Positions 57,643-64,000 of a stretch of 64,000 nt of DNA are shown here, piece after piece. A program made the translations under genes and the position numbers. The notes beneath the pieces are model-generated. The model did no database searches. It was not told where the DNA came from and was given only the letters and a program-made list of their open reading frames with translations. The stretch is from Pseudomonadota bacterium (GTDB lineage Bacteria; Pseudomonadota; Gammaproteobacteria; QQUJ01). The number at the start of each line of letters is the position of its first letter. Position 1 is the first letter of the stretch. The stretch covers positions 1 through 64,000 of the forward strand of contig QQUJ01000006.1 in the NCBI GenBank assembly GCA_008501635.1, in the 5' to 3' direction.

Positions 57643-58028
57643 CAGCGTGACGACCAACCCACCCCGTTTCTCACGGCGACTCCCGGCGACCTGCTGCCGG
57701 GAGTCGCCACACACCCGTTCCTGTAGCCCGCTGCCAATTGCCAGACCACGAGCATGCCTGCAATGCACAGGTGCAGGTTGCAGATGGGCATGATCGGTAC
57801 CGTGCTGCAGGCAGACAAACCACGCGATGCCCCACGCGGATCGAAACTGCTCCTAAATAGCCTATGCTGTAGACAGTGGGTGATCGCGGCCGACCCTGAT
57901 CGACTTCTTTCACACCAATGTCTCGTCGCTTCACCCTTGGATCACGTGCAGCCCGAGCAATCATGGAAGGTCGGTCGCTCATTGCACATAAATTTTGCGA
58001 TACGTCCTCAATCGACAGGAGAAGAACC
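57643..58028. other. Gap between fghA and dodecin with a strong hairpin
   Basis: 386 bp without a gene. GGCGACTCCCGGC (57675-57687) and GCCGGGAGTCGCC (57696-57708) form a perfect 13-bp hairpin with an 8-base loop 33 bp after fghA. It lacks a T-run, so its role as terminator is uncertain. The rest holds the dodecin promoter and leader without evident special sites. Confidence 0.5.
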
Positions 58029-58238
58029 ATGTCAGAAAGCGTCTATAAGGTTGTTGAATTGGTGGGTACCAGCACCGAGTCCTGGGAGAAAGCGGCCGCG
58101 GCGGCTGTTGAGCGGGCAGGAAAGAGTTTGCGCGATCTGCGCGTCGCGGAGGTATCGGAGCTGGACATGCAGATCAAGGACGGGCGTGTAGAGGGGTATC
58201 GCGCAAAGGTCAAAGTCTCGTTCAAGTACGAGGGCTGA
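58029..58238 (+). CDS. Dodecin
   Basis: Small flavin-binding protein (69 aa), forms hollow dodecamers that store or buffer flavins. Family residues: VYKVVELVGTSTESWEKAAAAAVERA and the strands LRVAEVSELDMQIKDG and YRAKVKVSFKYE. The ATG has CAGGAGAAG upstream. Monocistronic. Confidence 0.95.
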   Translation: MSESVYKVVELVGTSTESWEKAAAAAVERAGKSLRDLRVAEVSELDMQIKDGRVEGYRAKVKVSFKYEG

Positions 58239-58351
58239 ACCGGTCCGCATGATCCCGAAGTAGGGCCTTGGAGATACTCGGGGGTACCTCATACCTCTGA
58301 ATGCGTGCTGCGGCGACACCGCAGGTAGCGCAATAGCGGGCAATAGAAAGA

Positions 58352-58378
58352 AAAGGGCCGCATCGACAGCGGCCCTTT
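58352..58378. terminator. Bidirectional terminator between dodecin and HDOD gene
   Basis: Perfect 10-bp stem AAAGGGCCGC (58352-58361) / GCGGCCCTTT (58369-58378) with a 7-base loop. T-rich sequence follows on the minus strand (TTTTCTTTCTATT reading), and a shorter TTTCTC on the plus strand. It lies between converging genes, 113 bp after dodecin and 167 bp after the HDOD gene stop. Confidence 0.75.
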
Positions 58379-58544
58379 CTCGCGATCGTGCGGAACCCGG
58401 TCTGGAGGCGTTATTTCAGTTTCTCCAGACAGGCACCCAATGCGGGCAGTGAGAGGATACCTGCAGGCTGAGGGGTGCAGCTGTAGACGGGCCAAGGCCG
58501 GATGTCAGGGCCTGCCAGCGGTGTGCGGAACGCGAAGTTGCGCC

Positions 58545-59585
58545 TCAGCCGGCGTTACCCACCAGATGCAGCACGCGATCCAATTCCTCGATGCAGCCCG
58601 CCTGATGACGGCGCAGTCGCGGGACGCAGATCCAGGACTCCGCGTAGCGCTCCGGAAGATAACGTTCCGCAACCACCAGGGTATGCAATTTCGCCAGGCG
58701 CGCTGCAGTCAGCACCACCTGGCCCAACGGCGAACCGGTGTCTTTCGGATGCAGACCCGCGACCACCGTCTCAGGCAACGCCCACTCGCGTGCAACGCGG
58801 TAGGTGAGGCGCGGTGTCACCACAGTCAACATCTGGCGAAAATGCTCGCCGGCAGGCGGCGGTGTCTTGCCCATCAAACGATTCATGATGCGGAAAGCCA
58901 CGGCCGCGCCCACGTTGTGCATCAATCCTGCCAGGAACGCGTCGAAGCGATCGACCCGCAACGCGCTGGCCAGGAGCGAACACGCACTGGCGCACTTGTT
59001 GGCCTGCTCCCAGATGCGGGGTGCGAAGGTTTGATTGTAAAGACCGGCGTCGAACTGGACGACGGGGCGCAAGGCGATTCGCGCCACAGTCTCGCGCAGA
59101 CCGCTGGAACCCAACACCATGATGGCATGTTCGATATCGCGTATCTTGCTGTGAGTCCGGTAGTAAGGGCTGTTGGCGGTGCGCAGCACCTCGGCCACGG
59201 TCACCGGATCGCTGCGGATCAGTTCAGCCAACTGACGGCCCGACTTGTTCGGGTCATGAAGGCTGTGCATCAGCTTCGGCAACAGCGTCGGCAGGCGTGG
59301 CACCTGACTGCTGAGTGAATGCGAATCCTTGACCAGTTCGATGAGGGTTTCGAGCGCCTCGCGTTCGAGTTTGATCAGGGGGCGATTGACCATCGAATCG
59401 ACCCCCATCAGCAATGCGAAATAGTCGCGCTCGAGGCCAACCGATATCGGACTGTTGGGATCGCAGGGGGAGCCGGATTCGGGTTCTTCTGCCGGACTCT
59501 CTGTCACTGCCGGCCTGCCGTGACTGAGAGACGCTTTCTCCGACGCCGGTTTACCGCCCATCCATTTGCGCAACCAACCGAGCAT
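58545..59585 (-). CDS. HDOD-domain signalling protein
   Basis: Protein of 346 aa: N-terminal variable part (about 1-95), then a HDOD domain at about 105-295 (VPRLPTLLPKLMHSLHDPNKSGRQLAELIRSDPVTVAEVLRTANSPYY), with LMHNVGAAVAFRIMNRL. HDOD is a catalytically inactive relative of HD domains, used as a signalling module. It is divergent from the response regulator at 59740; 154 bp between, suggesting a shared pathway, possibly motility or chemotaxis. Confidence 0.88.
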   Translation of the reverse strand: MLGWLRKWMGGKPASEKASLSHGRPAVTESPAEEPESGSPCDPNSPISVGLERDYFALLMGVDSMVNRPLIKLEREALETLIELVKDSHSLSSQVPRLPTLLPKLMHSLHDPNKSGRQLAELIRSDPVTVAEVLRTANSPYYRTHSKIRDIEHAIMVLGSSGLRETVARIALRPVVQFDAGLYNQTFAPRIWEQANKCASACSLLASALRVDRFDAFLAGLMHNVGAAVAFRIMNRLMGKTPPPAGEHFRQMLTVVTPRLTYRVAREWALPETVVAGLHPKDTGSPLGQVVLTAARLAKLHTLVVAERYLPERYAESWICVPRLRRHQAGCIEELDRVLHLVGNAG

Positions 59586-59739
59586 GCTTGCGTAGCCTTG
59601 TCACCAGTGATCCAGCGATAACCAATACGTGAGACTTCCCGCTTTGTCAAAGGCCTGGATTGTCCATGCCATTGCGTAGTGTGACAGATACCGCCACTCG
59701 GGCTACGATGCCCACATTCACCGCCGTACGAGCGTACCC

Positions 59740-60618
59740 GTGACCCCCAGAGTCCTCATTGTCGACGACGCCAATTTCACCCGCGACCTGATAAGAAAAG
59801 CTGTGCGCAGCCGCTTTCCTCATTTTCATCTGGAGGAGGCGACAAATGGCAAGCAGGCACAAAGGAAACTCGCCAGCGACACCTTTCAATTGATTCTTTG
59901 CGATTGGGAGATGCCCGAGATGGGCGGTGATGAACTGCTGCACTGGGTGCGCGGCAATGAGGCAACCAAAACACTTCCCTTCATCATGATCACCAGCCGC
60001 GGCGACAAAGAGAACGTCGTTCAAGCCATTCAACTCGGTGTGAGCAACTATGTCACCAAACCCTTCACGACCGACAAGCTGGTGGACGTGATCGTCAAAG
60101 TGCTGGCCAAACACCTGCCCGCAAGCGCACTGCGGCCACCCACAGGCACCCGTCCAGCGTCCATGGGCAACGATTCCGCCAACGTGCTGTTGGCGGCGGC
60201 AAACAAAGAGATCGGTCGCTCCGGGGCCATTCCTGTCGCCGCGCACATTACACGCGATCGCACCGCCGGCGCCGCCCCCGATCTCCCGGGTACGGTCAAG
60301 GTTACCGCAAAACTGATCGCGCAGATCCGTTTTGGTACCGCAATCGCCAAGTGCCTGATCAAGGAGATCGGTCTCGATGAGGTGACGGCAGTGCTGCGTC
60401 GCGATGGCGACATCCCGGCCATCCTCGATCTCGCGGTGTTCGATTTCGAGAATACCACCGGCGGCACCTCGCGCATCAACGCCTTTGTTCACCGGCTCGA
60501 GGCACGCGATCCCAGTCAGGAATCGGAATTCATCAATATCACGCTGCGCTTCGTGGACGACGATGCCGGGAAGCGCCGGCACCTGGCGGACCTTGTGCGA
60601 TCGGTTCGGAGCGACTGA
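59740..60618 (+). CDS. CheY-like response regulator with unrecognised C-terminal region
   Basis: Protein of 292 aa, GTG start. N-terminal receiver domain (1-about 125): LIVDDANFTRDLI, phospho-Asp in ILCDWEMPEMGG at about residue 53, Lys in YVTKPF. A linker (about 130-185) is low-complexity; the C-terminal 110 residues (KVTAKLIAQIRFGTAIAK.. FDFENTTGGTSRINAFVHR) are not recognised as a DNA-binding or enzymatic domain. Divergent from the HDOD gene. Confidence 0.85.
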   Translation: MTPRVLIVDDANFTRDLIRKAVRSRFPHFHLEEATNGKQAQRKLASDTFQLILCDWEMPEMGGDELLHWVRGNEATKTLPFIMITSRGDKENVVQAIQLGVSNYVTKPFTTDKLVDVIVKVLAKHLPASALRPPTGTRPASMGNDSANVLLAAANKEIGRSGAIPVAAHITRDRTAGAAPDLPGTVKVTAKLIAQIRFGTAIAKCLIKEIGLDEVTAVLRRDGDIPAILDLAVFDFENTTGGTSRINAFVHRLEARDPSQESEFINITLRFVDDDAGKRRHLADLVRSVRSD

Positions 60619-60743
60619 CACTGCATTGCGCGCACCACCCGGAATCCCTCAGCGCAGTTTCACCGCCACCTCCGCTCGGGCCTCACCCGTCCATTCTTCG
60701 ACGCCAATCCGGCGCGGCAACAGCCGTCGGGAACCGCCCGACA

Positions 60744-60947
60744 TCACCCCCTCCCACTCACCTGTACCGGCGGACACGCCACAGTGCCGTAGGAGCAGAA
60801 TACGCAGCAATCACCCGCGCGGGGTTTGAGCAAGGCGCCGCAACCTGGGCACTCAAAAAAGTAGAGGCAGGCATCCTCGGGCATGGTCTGTTCGGATTGT
60901 TGCCCGCACTGCGGACAGGTAAGGATCGATGTCCGTTGCACATCCAT
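60744..60947 (-). CDS. GDCCVxC-domain small protein
   Basis: Protein of 67 aa from ATG 60947 (MDVQRTSILTC). Two CxxC pairs (CPQCGQ and CPGCGA) form a Zn ribbon, followed by GDCCVFCSYGTVACPP at about 45-60. This GDCCVxC signature defines a family in which some members carry selenocysteine in the last Cys position; here it is Cys. Function unknown, probably redox or metal binding. Starts 2 bp after the cupin gene stop, so the two form an operon. Confidence 0.85.
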   Translation of the reverse strand: MDVQRTSILTCPQCGQQSEQTMPEDACLYFFECPGCGALLKPRAGDCCVFCSYGTVACPPVQVSGRG

Positions 60948-60949
60948 GC

Positions 60950-61393
60950 TCAATAGCGAATGAACTCGGCCACCGGCGCCAGGGCACGCAGTTGCACCAG
61001 ATCTTCGGCGCTGGGCAGCTGCGGCTGGTCGCGCGCGCAATTGACCAGACAAAGAAAACCCAGCGGCTCGCCGGCGGTGGCACGAAACTGATGCCAGGTC
61101 AGAGCGGGAATGTCCACCAGATCGTGTTCGCCGACGGTTTCGATCCTGTCACCCAGCAGCACCTGGCCACGGCCGCGCAAGATCATTACTCCGTGGGCAT
61201 GTTCGTGGCGCTCCAGCGTGGAGTAGCCGTTCGCTGCGATCTCAAAGTAGCGCAGTTGTGCTTGAAGCCCCAGTTCCTCGCCGAACAGTACCTGGCGCGT
61301 GATCTCCTTAAAGTGCGCGCCCGTCTCTTTGTAGGCCAGCACCTCGACATCATCCCAGCTGAAATCGGTGCAGTGTCGTATCTTCATGGACAT
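60950..61393 (-). CDS. Cupin-domain protein
   Basis: Single-domain cupin of 147 aa (MSMKIRHCTDFSW). Cupin motif 1: HEHAHGVMILRGRGQVLLGD at about 63-82; motif 2: DIPALTWHQFRA at about 93-104. The metal-binding His residues are present. Substrate unknown. It is cotranscribed with the GDCCVxC gene. Confidence 0.85.
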   Translation of the reverse strand: MSMKIRHCTDFSWDDVEVLAYKETGAHFKEITRQVLFGEELGLQAQLRYFEIAANGYSTLERHEHAHGVMILRGRGQVLLGDRIETVGEHDLVDIPALTWHQFRATAGEPLGFLCLVNCARDQPQLPSAEDLVQLRALAPVAEFIRY

Positions 61394-61585
61394 TTTGCGA
61401 AAAGGAGGGTGCGTTCAATGTACCGCTGCGCCACCCCCCGCTCAAGACTCCCGCCGCAACCCCTGCCGCGCCGGCGTTGCATTCTGCCCCACACCACCTA
61501 GGGTTAGAAGACCGACTGGCGTTTCTCGACCCGGTTCGGGCAGCGTCATCGGGTCCCCCTGGATGCAATGAATAAGGAGGAGACC

Positions 61586-62014
61586 ATGGGAATGCTCGAT
61601 AAGTGGTTTGGTGGCCGCAAGGACTACCCGCCGCTCCCCACCGACAATGAGGCGCAGGCGAAACTCGACGACGTACGCAGCCAGCTCGAGGAGTTGGCAC
61701 AGCGTGTTTCAGATCACCTGGAGGTTGTCCCCGCCGAACGTGAGGCGTATGTCTTTCTCGGCAAACCGCCCAAGCGTTTCGGAATTGCCTGGATCCACGA
61801 CGGCAAAGTCAGCGGTCTCAAAGAACTGGTCGATGAGAACCAGTTATCGCCGCGTGCCATCGAAAAGCTCGTCGACAATCTGGGCAAGGCCTACGAACAT
61901 GCCAGCGAGGCGCCGCGTTATTCGACACGGATCGGCGGTAAAGAGATGGTGGTGATTCCCTCCGCAGGCCTCGGCCAGGAGGTGCACCAGATCATCGAAA
62001 GGGCCACGCACTAG
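61586..62014 (+). CDS. Conserved-looking protein of unknown function
   Basis: Soluble protein of 142 aa starting at ATG 61586 (MGMLDKWFGG), with the ideal ribosome site AGGAGGAG upstream. Parts: a helical N-terminus (AQAKLDDVRSQLEELAQRVSDHLEVV, about 25-50) and a beta-containing core with YVFLGKPPKRFGIAWIHDG, then helical SPRAIEKLVDNLGKAYEHA. No family recognised. Its stop converges with znuA. Confidence 0.7.
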   Translation: MGMLDKWFGGRKDYPPLPTDNEAQAKLDDVRSQLEELAQRVSDHLEVVPAEREAYVFLGKPPKRFGIAWIHDGKVSGLKELVDENQLSPRAIEKLVDNLGKAYEHASEAPRYSTRIGGKEMVVIPSAGLGQEVHQIIERATH

Positions 62015-62961
62015 TCGCGCAAGCACTCCACCAGGCTGCGTGACAACTCGCGCATCAATCGAAAATAGAGCTCGGGGCCCGGTGCAATGCGGGCCCCGAG
62101 GGGATCCAGCTCGCTTACCCTGACCGCGGTGCCCTCCACCAGTGTGCGAATAATCCGTGGTTCGAACTGCGGCTCGGTAAAAATGCAGTATGCGCCCCGC
62201 TCGTTGAAGAGTTGACGGATCTCGTGCAGTCGTCGCGCACCCGGCGCTCGCCCATCACCCAGGCTGACCGAGCCTGCCGGCGAGAGCTGATAGCGGTGTT
62301 CCAGATAGTGATAGGCATCGTGAAAAACCACGTAGGGCGTGGCGTGCACCGGGGCCAGCGCCTGCTGCAATTCCCCATCCAAAGCCTTGAGCCCCGCCTG
62401 TAGCTGCTCGCCATTGCGGCGATAACGCACCGCATTGGCGGGGTCGACGGCGCTCAGCGCATCCACCATACCCAGCGCCCAGCGGCTGGCATTGCGCGGA
62501 TCCAGCCAGAGATGCGGGTTGTACCCCGTCGCTGCGCCGTGACGGTGCTCATCTCGCTCGGGCGTCGACGGTTCGGCGTGCGCCGCGGCGGCCCAGATAC
62601 CTCCGGCGCGCTGCGGGAGTCGCTCCACCCCCTCCAACCTGGCGAGTTCCACCGTGCGCACGCTTTTATCCAACACTGCCAACACCCTGGGCAGAAAACT
62701 CTCCAGGCCCTCGCCTACCCAAAACACCAGCTGCGCTTCACCCAGCGCGCGCCGGTCGGAGGGCCGCAAGACAAAGTCGTGAGGTGAGGCGATCCCCCGG
62801 ATCAGAAGATGCGGTTCGCCAACGCCCGCCATGATTGCGGCTACCAACGAGTGCACCGGTGCCACGGTTGCCACCACACGGGGGGTGGCAGTCGCCGACC
62901 ATGAGCCGGCTGCCAGTAACAGACCAACCGTCGCCATTCCCAGCGCACGTCGCGTGGACAT
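62011..62961 (-). CDS. znuA: Zinc ABC transporter substrate-binding protein
   Basis: Periplasmic zinc-binding protein (316 aa) with signal peptide MSTRRALGMATVGLLLAAGSWSATA. Zinc ligands: His in ASPHDFVLRPSD, His in YNPHLWLDPRN and His in FHDAYHYLEHRY. A His-rich loop (DEHRHG) lies between the first two. It is divergent from zur-znuC over 94 bp, with a Zur-box-like palindrome in between, so it is likely repressed by zinc. Confidence 0.94.
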   Translation of the reverse strand: MSTRRALGMATVGLLLAAGSWSATATPRVVATVAPVHSLVAAIMAGVGEPHLLIRGIASPHDFVLRPSDRRALGEAQLVFWVGEGLESFLPRVLAVLDKSVRTVELARLEGVERLPQRAGGIWAAAAHAEPSTPERDEHRHGAATGYNPHLWLDPRNASRWALGMVDALSAVDPANAVRYRRNGEQLQAGLKALDGELQQALAPVHATPYVVFHDAYHYLEHRYQLSPAGSVSLGDGRAPGARRLHEIRQLFNERGAYCIFTEPQFEPRIIRTLVEGTAVRVSELDPLGARIAPGPELYFRLMRELSRSLVECLRD

Positions 62962-62978
62962 CAGATGACCTTTTTGTG

Positions 62979-63012
62979 ATGTTATAAAGTAACGTTAATT
63001 ATGATATTATCA
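62979..63012. promoter_or_regulatory. Zur-box-like operator pair
   Basis: ATGTTATAAAGTAACGTT (62979-62996) is an imperfect palindrome close to the gammaproteobacterial Zur consensus (ATGTTATANTATAACAT). Directly next is the perfect 11-bp palindrome TGATATTATCA (63002-63012). Both lie in the AT-rich promoter region between znuA and zur, where a bidirectional operator is expected. Confidence 0.7.
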
Positions 63013-63055
63013 CGCACTTTCCAGACCGGCCAGATCGCCAGACCAACACCACCCC

Positions 63056-63544
63056 ATGTCCCACGCGACCGATTTCCCCGCCCCAGGACACGACCATAGT
63101 CACTGCATCGCCGCGGCACTGGACCGGGCCGAAAACCATTGTCGCGAACAAAAGGCGCGACTGACCGCACAACGGCGCCGGGTGCTGGAGATCGTCTGGT
63201 CCAGCCATGCACCGATAGGCGCCTACGCGATTCTCGAACAACTCGCCGACGAGGGGGCGAAACCGGCGCCCATGACCGTCTATCGGGCGCTCGATTTCCT
63301 CCGGACTCAGGGGCTGGTGCACAAGGTGGCGGGGTTGAACGCCTTTGTCGGCTGTTCCCATCCGGGTGCCATGCACGACGGTCAGTTCCTCATCTGCCGC
63401 GAATGCGGTGCTGTGGCCGAGATCAACGATCCCACCCTGGACCGCGCCGTGAAGGGTTGCGTCGCGACAGTGGGTTTTCAACTGACCCAGGGGCGCATCG
63501 AACTGGAAGGGATCTGCACCCACTGCCTGTCCCACCATGAATAA
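63056..63544 (+). CDS. zur: Zinc uptake regulator Zur (Fur family)
   Basis: Fur-family metal-responsive repressor (162 aa). N-terminal winged helix with LTAQRRRVLEIVWSSHAPIGAYAILEQL and MTVYRALDFLRTQGLVHKV. Structural zinc ligands CRECG and, near the end, CTHCLSHH. The extra N-terminal His-rich piece (GHDHSHC) is a variant feature. Overlaps znuC by 8 bp. Represses zinc uptake when zinc is enough. Confidence 0.93.
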   Translation: MSHATDFPAPGHDHSHCIAAALDRAENHCREQKARLTAQRRRVLEIVWSSHAPIGAYAILEQLADEGAKPAPMTVYRALDFLRTQGLVHKVAGLNAFVGCSHPGAMHDGQFLICRECGAVAEINDPTLDRAVKGCVATVGFQLTQGRIELEGICTHCLSHHE

Positions 63545-64000
63545 TCCCGCTTCGCCGCTGATCGAAGGCCGCGGCCTGTCGCTGACGCTGGGGGCCAAGC
63601 AGCTCCTCAGCGGGGTCGATATCGCGGTGGCGGCGGGTGAGATCGTCACCCTCATCGGCCCCAACGGGGCCGGTAAATCGACCCTGGTCAGGCTGCTGTT
63701 GGGGCTGATGAAACCCACCAGTGGCACCGTCGAGCGCCAACCCAATCTCTCCATCGGTTATCTGCCCCAGCACCTGACCATCGACCCGGTGCTGCCCCTC
63801 TCAGTGCGCCGCATGCTGACACTGACCCAGCGGGCATCGCTGACCGAGCAGGAGCAAGCGCTCACCCAGGTCGGCGTGGCGCACCTTGCCGATGCCCCGC
63901 TGGAGACCCTCTCCGGTGGCGAACGCCAGCGGGTGCTGCTGGCCCGCGCCCTCCTGCGACGCCCGCAACTGCTGGTGCTCGACGAGCCGACCCAGGGCGT
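63537..64000 (+). CDS. znuC: Zinc ABC transporter ATP-binding protein (partial)
   Basis: First about 154 codons, cut by the window end. Walker A in GPNGAGKSTLVRLL at about 42-55, Q-loop region in GYLPQHL, ABC signature LSGGERQRVLLARALL at about 123-138, and Walker B LLVLDEPTQG. The start overlaps the zur stop. With znuA across the gap and an expected znuB outside the window, this is the complete high-affinity zinc importer. Confidence 0.93.
   Translation, partial: MNNPASPLIEGRGLSLTLGAKQLLSGVDIAVAAGEIVTLIGPNGAGKSTLVRLLLGLMKPTSGTVERQPNLSIGYLPQHLTIDPVLPLSVRRMLTLTQRASLTEQEQALTQVGVAHLADAPLETLSGGERQRVLLARALLRRPQLLVLDEPTQG

Overview
The window is a high-GC chromosomal segment of a gammaproteobacterium. 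The evidence for this is gene order: dusB-fis, trxA divergent from rhlB with rho next to it, yrfG/nudE/cysQ together, accB-accC-prmA, and zur-znuC divergent from znuA. The gene set (oxygen-independent ubiquinone synthesis, a bacterial V/A-type ATPase, a heme-copper NO reductase-like enzyme, glutathione-dependent formaldehyde oxidation) suggests a facultatively anaerobic, perhaps sulfur-oxidising Chromatiales-like organism. That placement is inference; no rRNA or tRNA is present.

Layout. 1-8.7 kb: tail of an unknown gene, accBC, prmA, a DUF3426 zinc-finger membrane protein, dusB-fis, purH, a MaoC-like hydratase. 8.7-16.7 kb: purD, a TatD-linked radical SAM protein, ubiU-ubiV with convergent ubiT, rho, trxA, rhlB. 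16.8-17.4 kb: a compact unit made of a sigma-54 type promoter, a cyclic-di-GMP-I riboswitch, two overlapping small ORFs and an intrinsic terminator; this is the most novel-looking feature. 17.4-20.6 kb: small protein, YkgJ-like protein, yrfG, nudE, cysQ. 20.7-29.2 kb: a nine-gene V/A-ATPase operon on the minus strand with order H-C-I-K-F-E-A-B-D. 29.4-39 kb: SprT-like protein, moaA, MFS transporter, RidA-like, DUF1304, GNAT, transglutaminase-like, REC-EAL phosphodiesterase, membrane hydrolase, PQQ-type sugar dehydrogenase. 39.3-41.9 kb: ppc.

41.95-46.5 kb is an AT-richer island. It holds an integron integrase pseudogene (N- and C-terminal ends joined, catalytic core lost), cassette-like orphan genes with at least one recognisable attC site, a 268-bp element built of nested palindromes, and a large outer-membrane barrel protein. 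46.5-55.3 kb: a DsbA-like protein, a copper-type P-type ATPase, a two-subunit heme-copper enzyme whose active-site residues look like a NO reductase rather than an oxidase, a FixLJ-like two-component pair and a heme O synthase. 55.4-64 kb: a MITE-like element, frmA-fghA, dodecin, HDOD protein, response regulator, GDCCVxC protein with a cupin, an orphan protein, and the zinc uptake genes znuA / zur-znuC with a Zur-box-like palindrome between them (znuC runs off the end).

Short palindromic repeats with arms like TCTCGCGCCAAG recur in at least four intergenic gaps. Most small regulatory and repeat elements here were recognised by eye and their boundaries are approximate.
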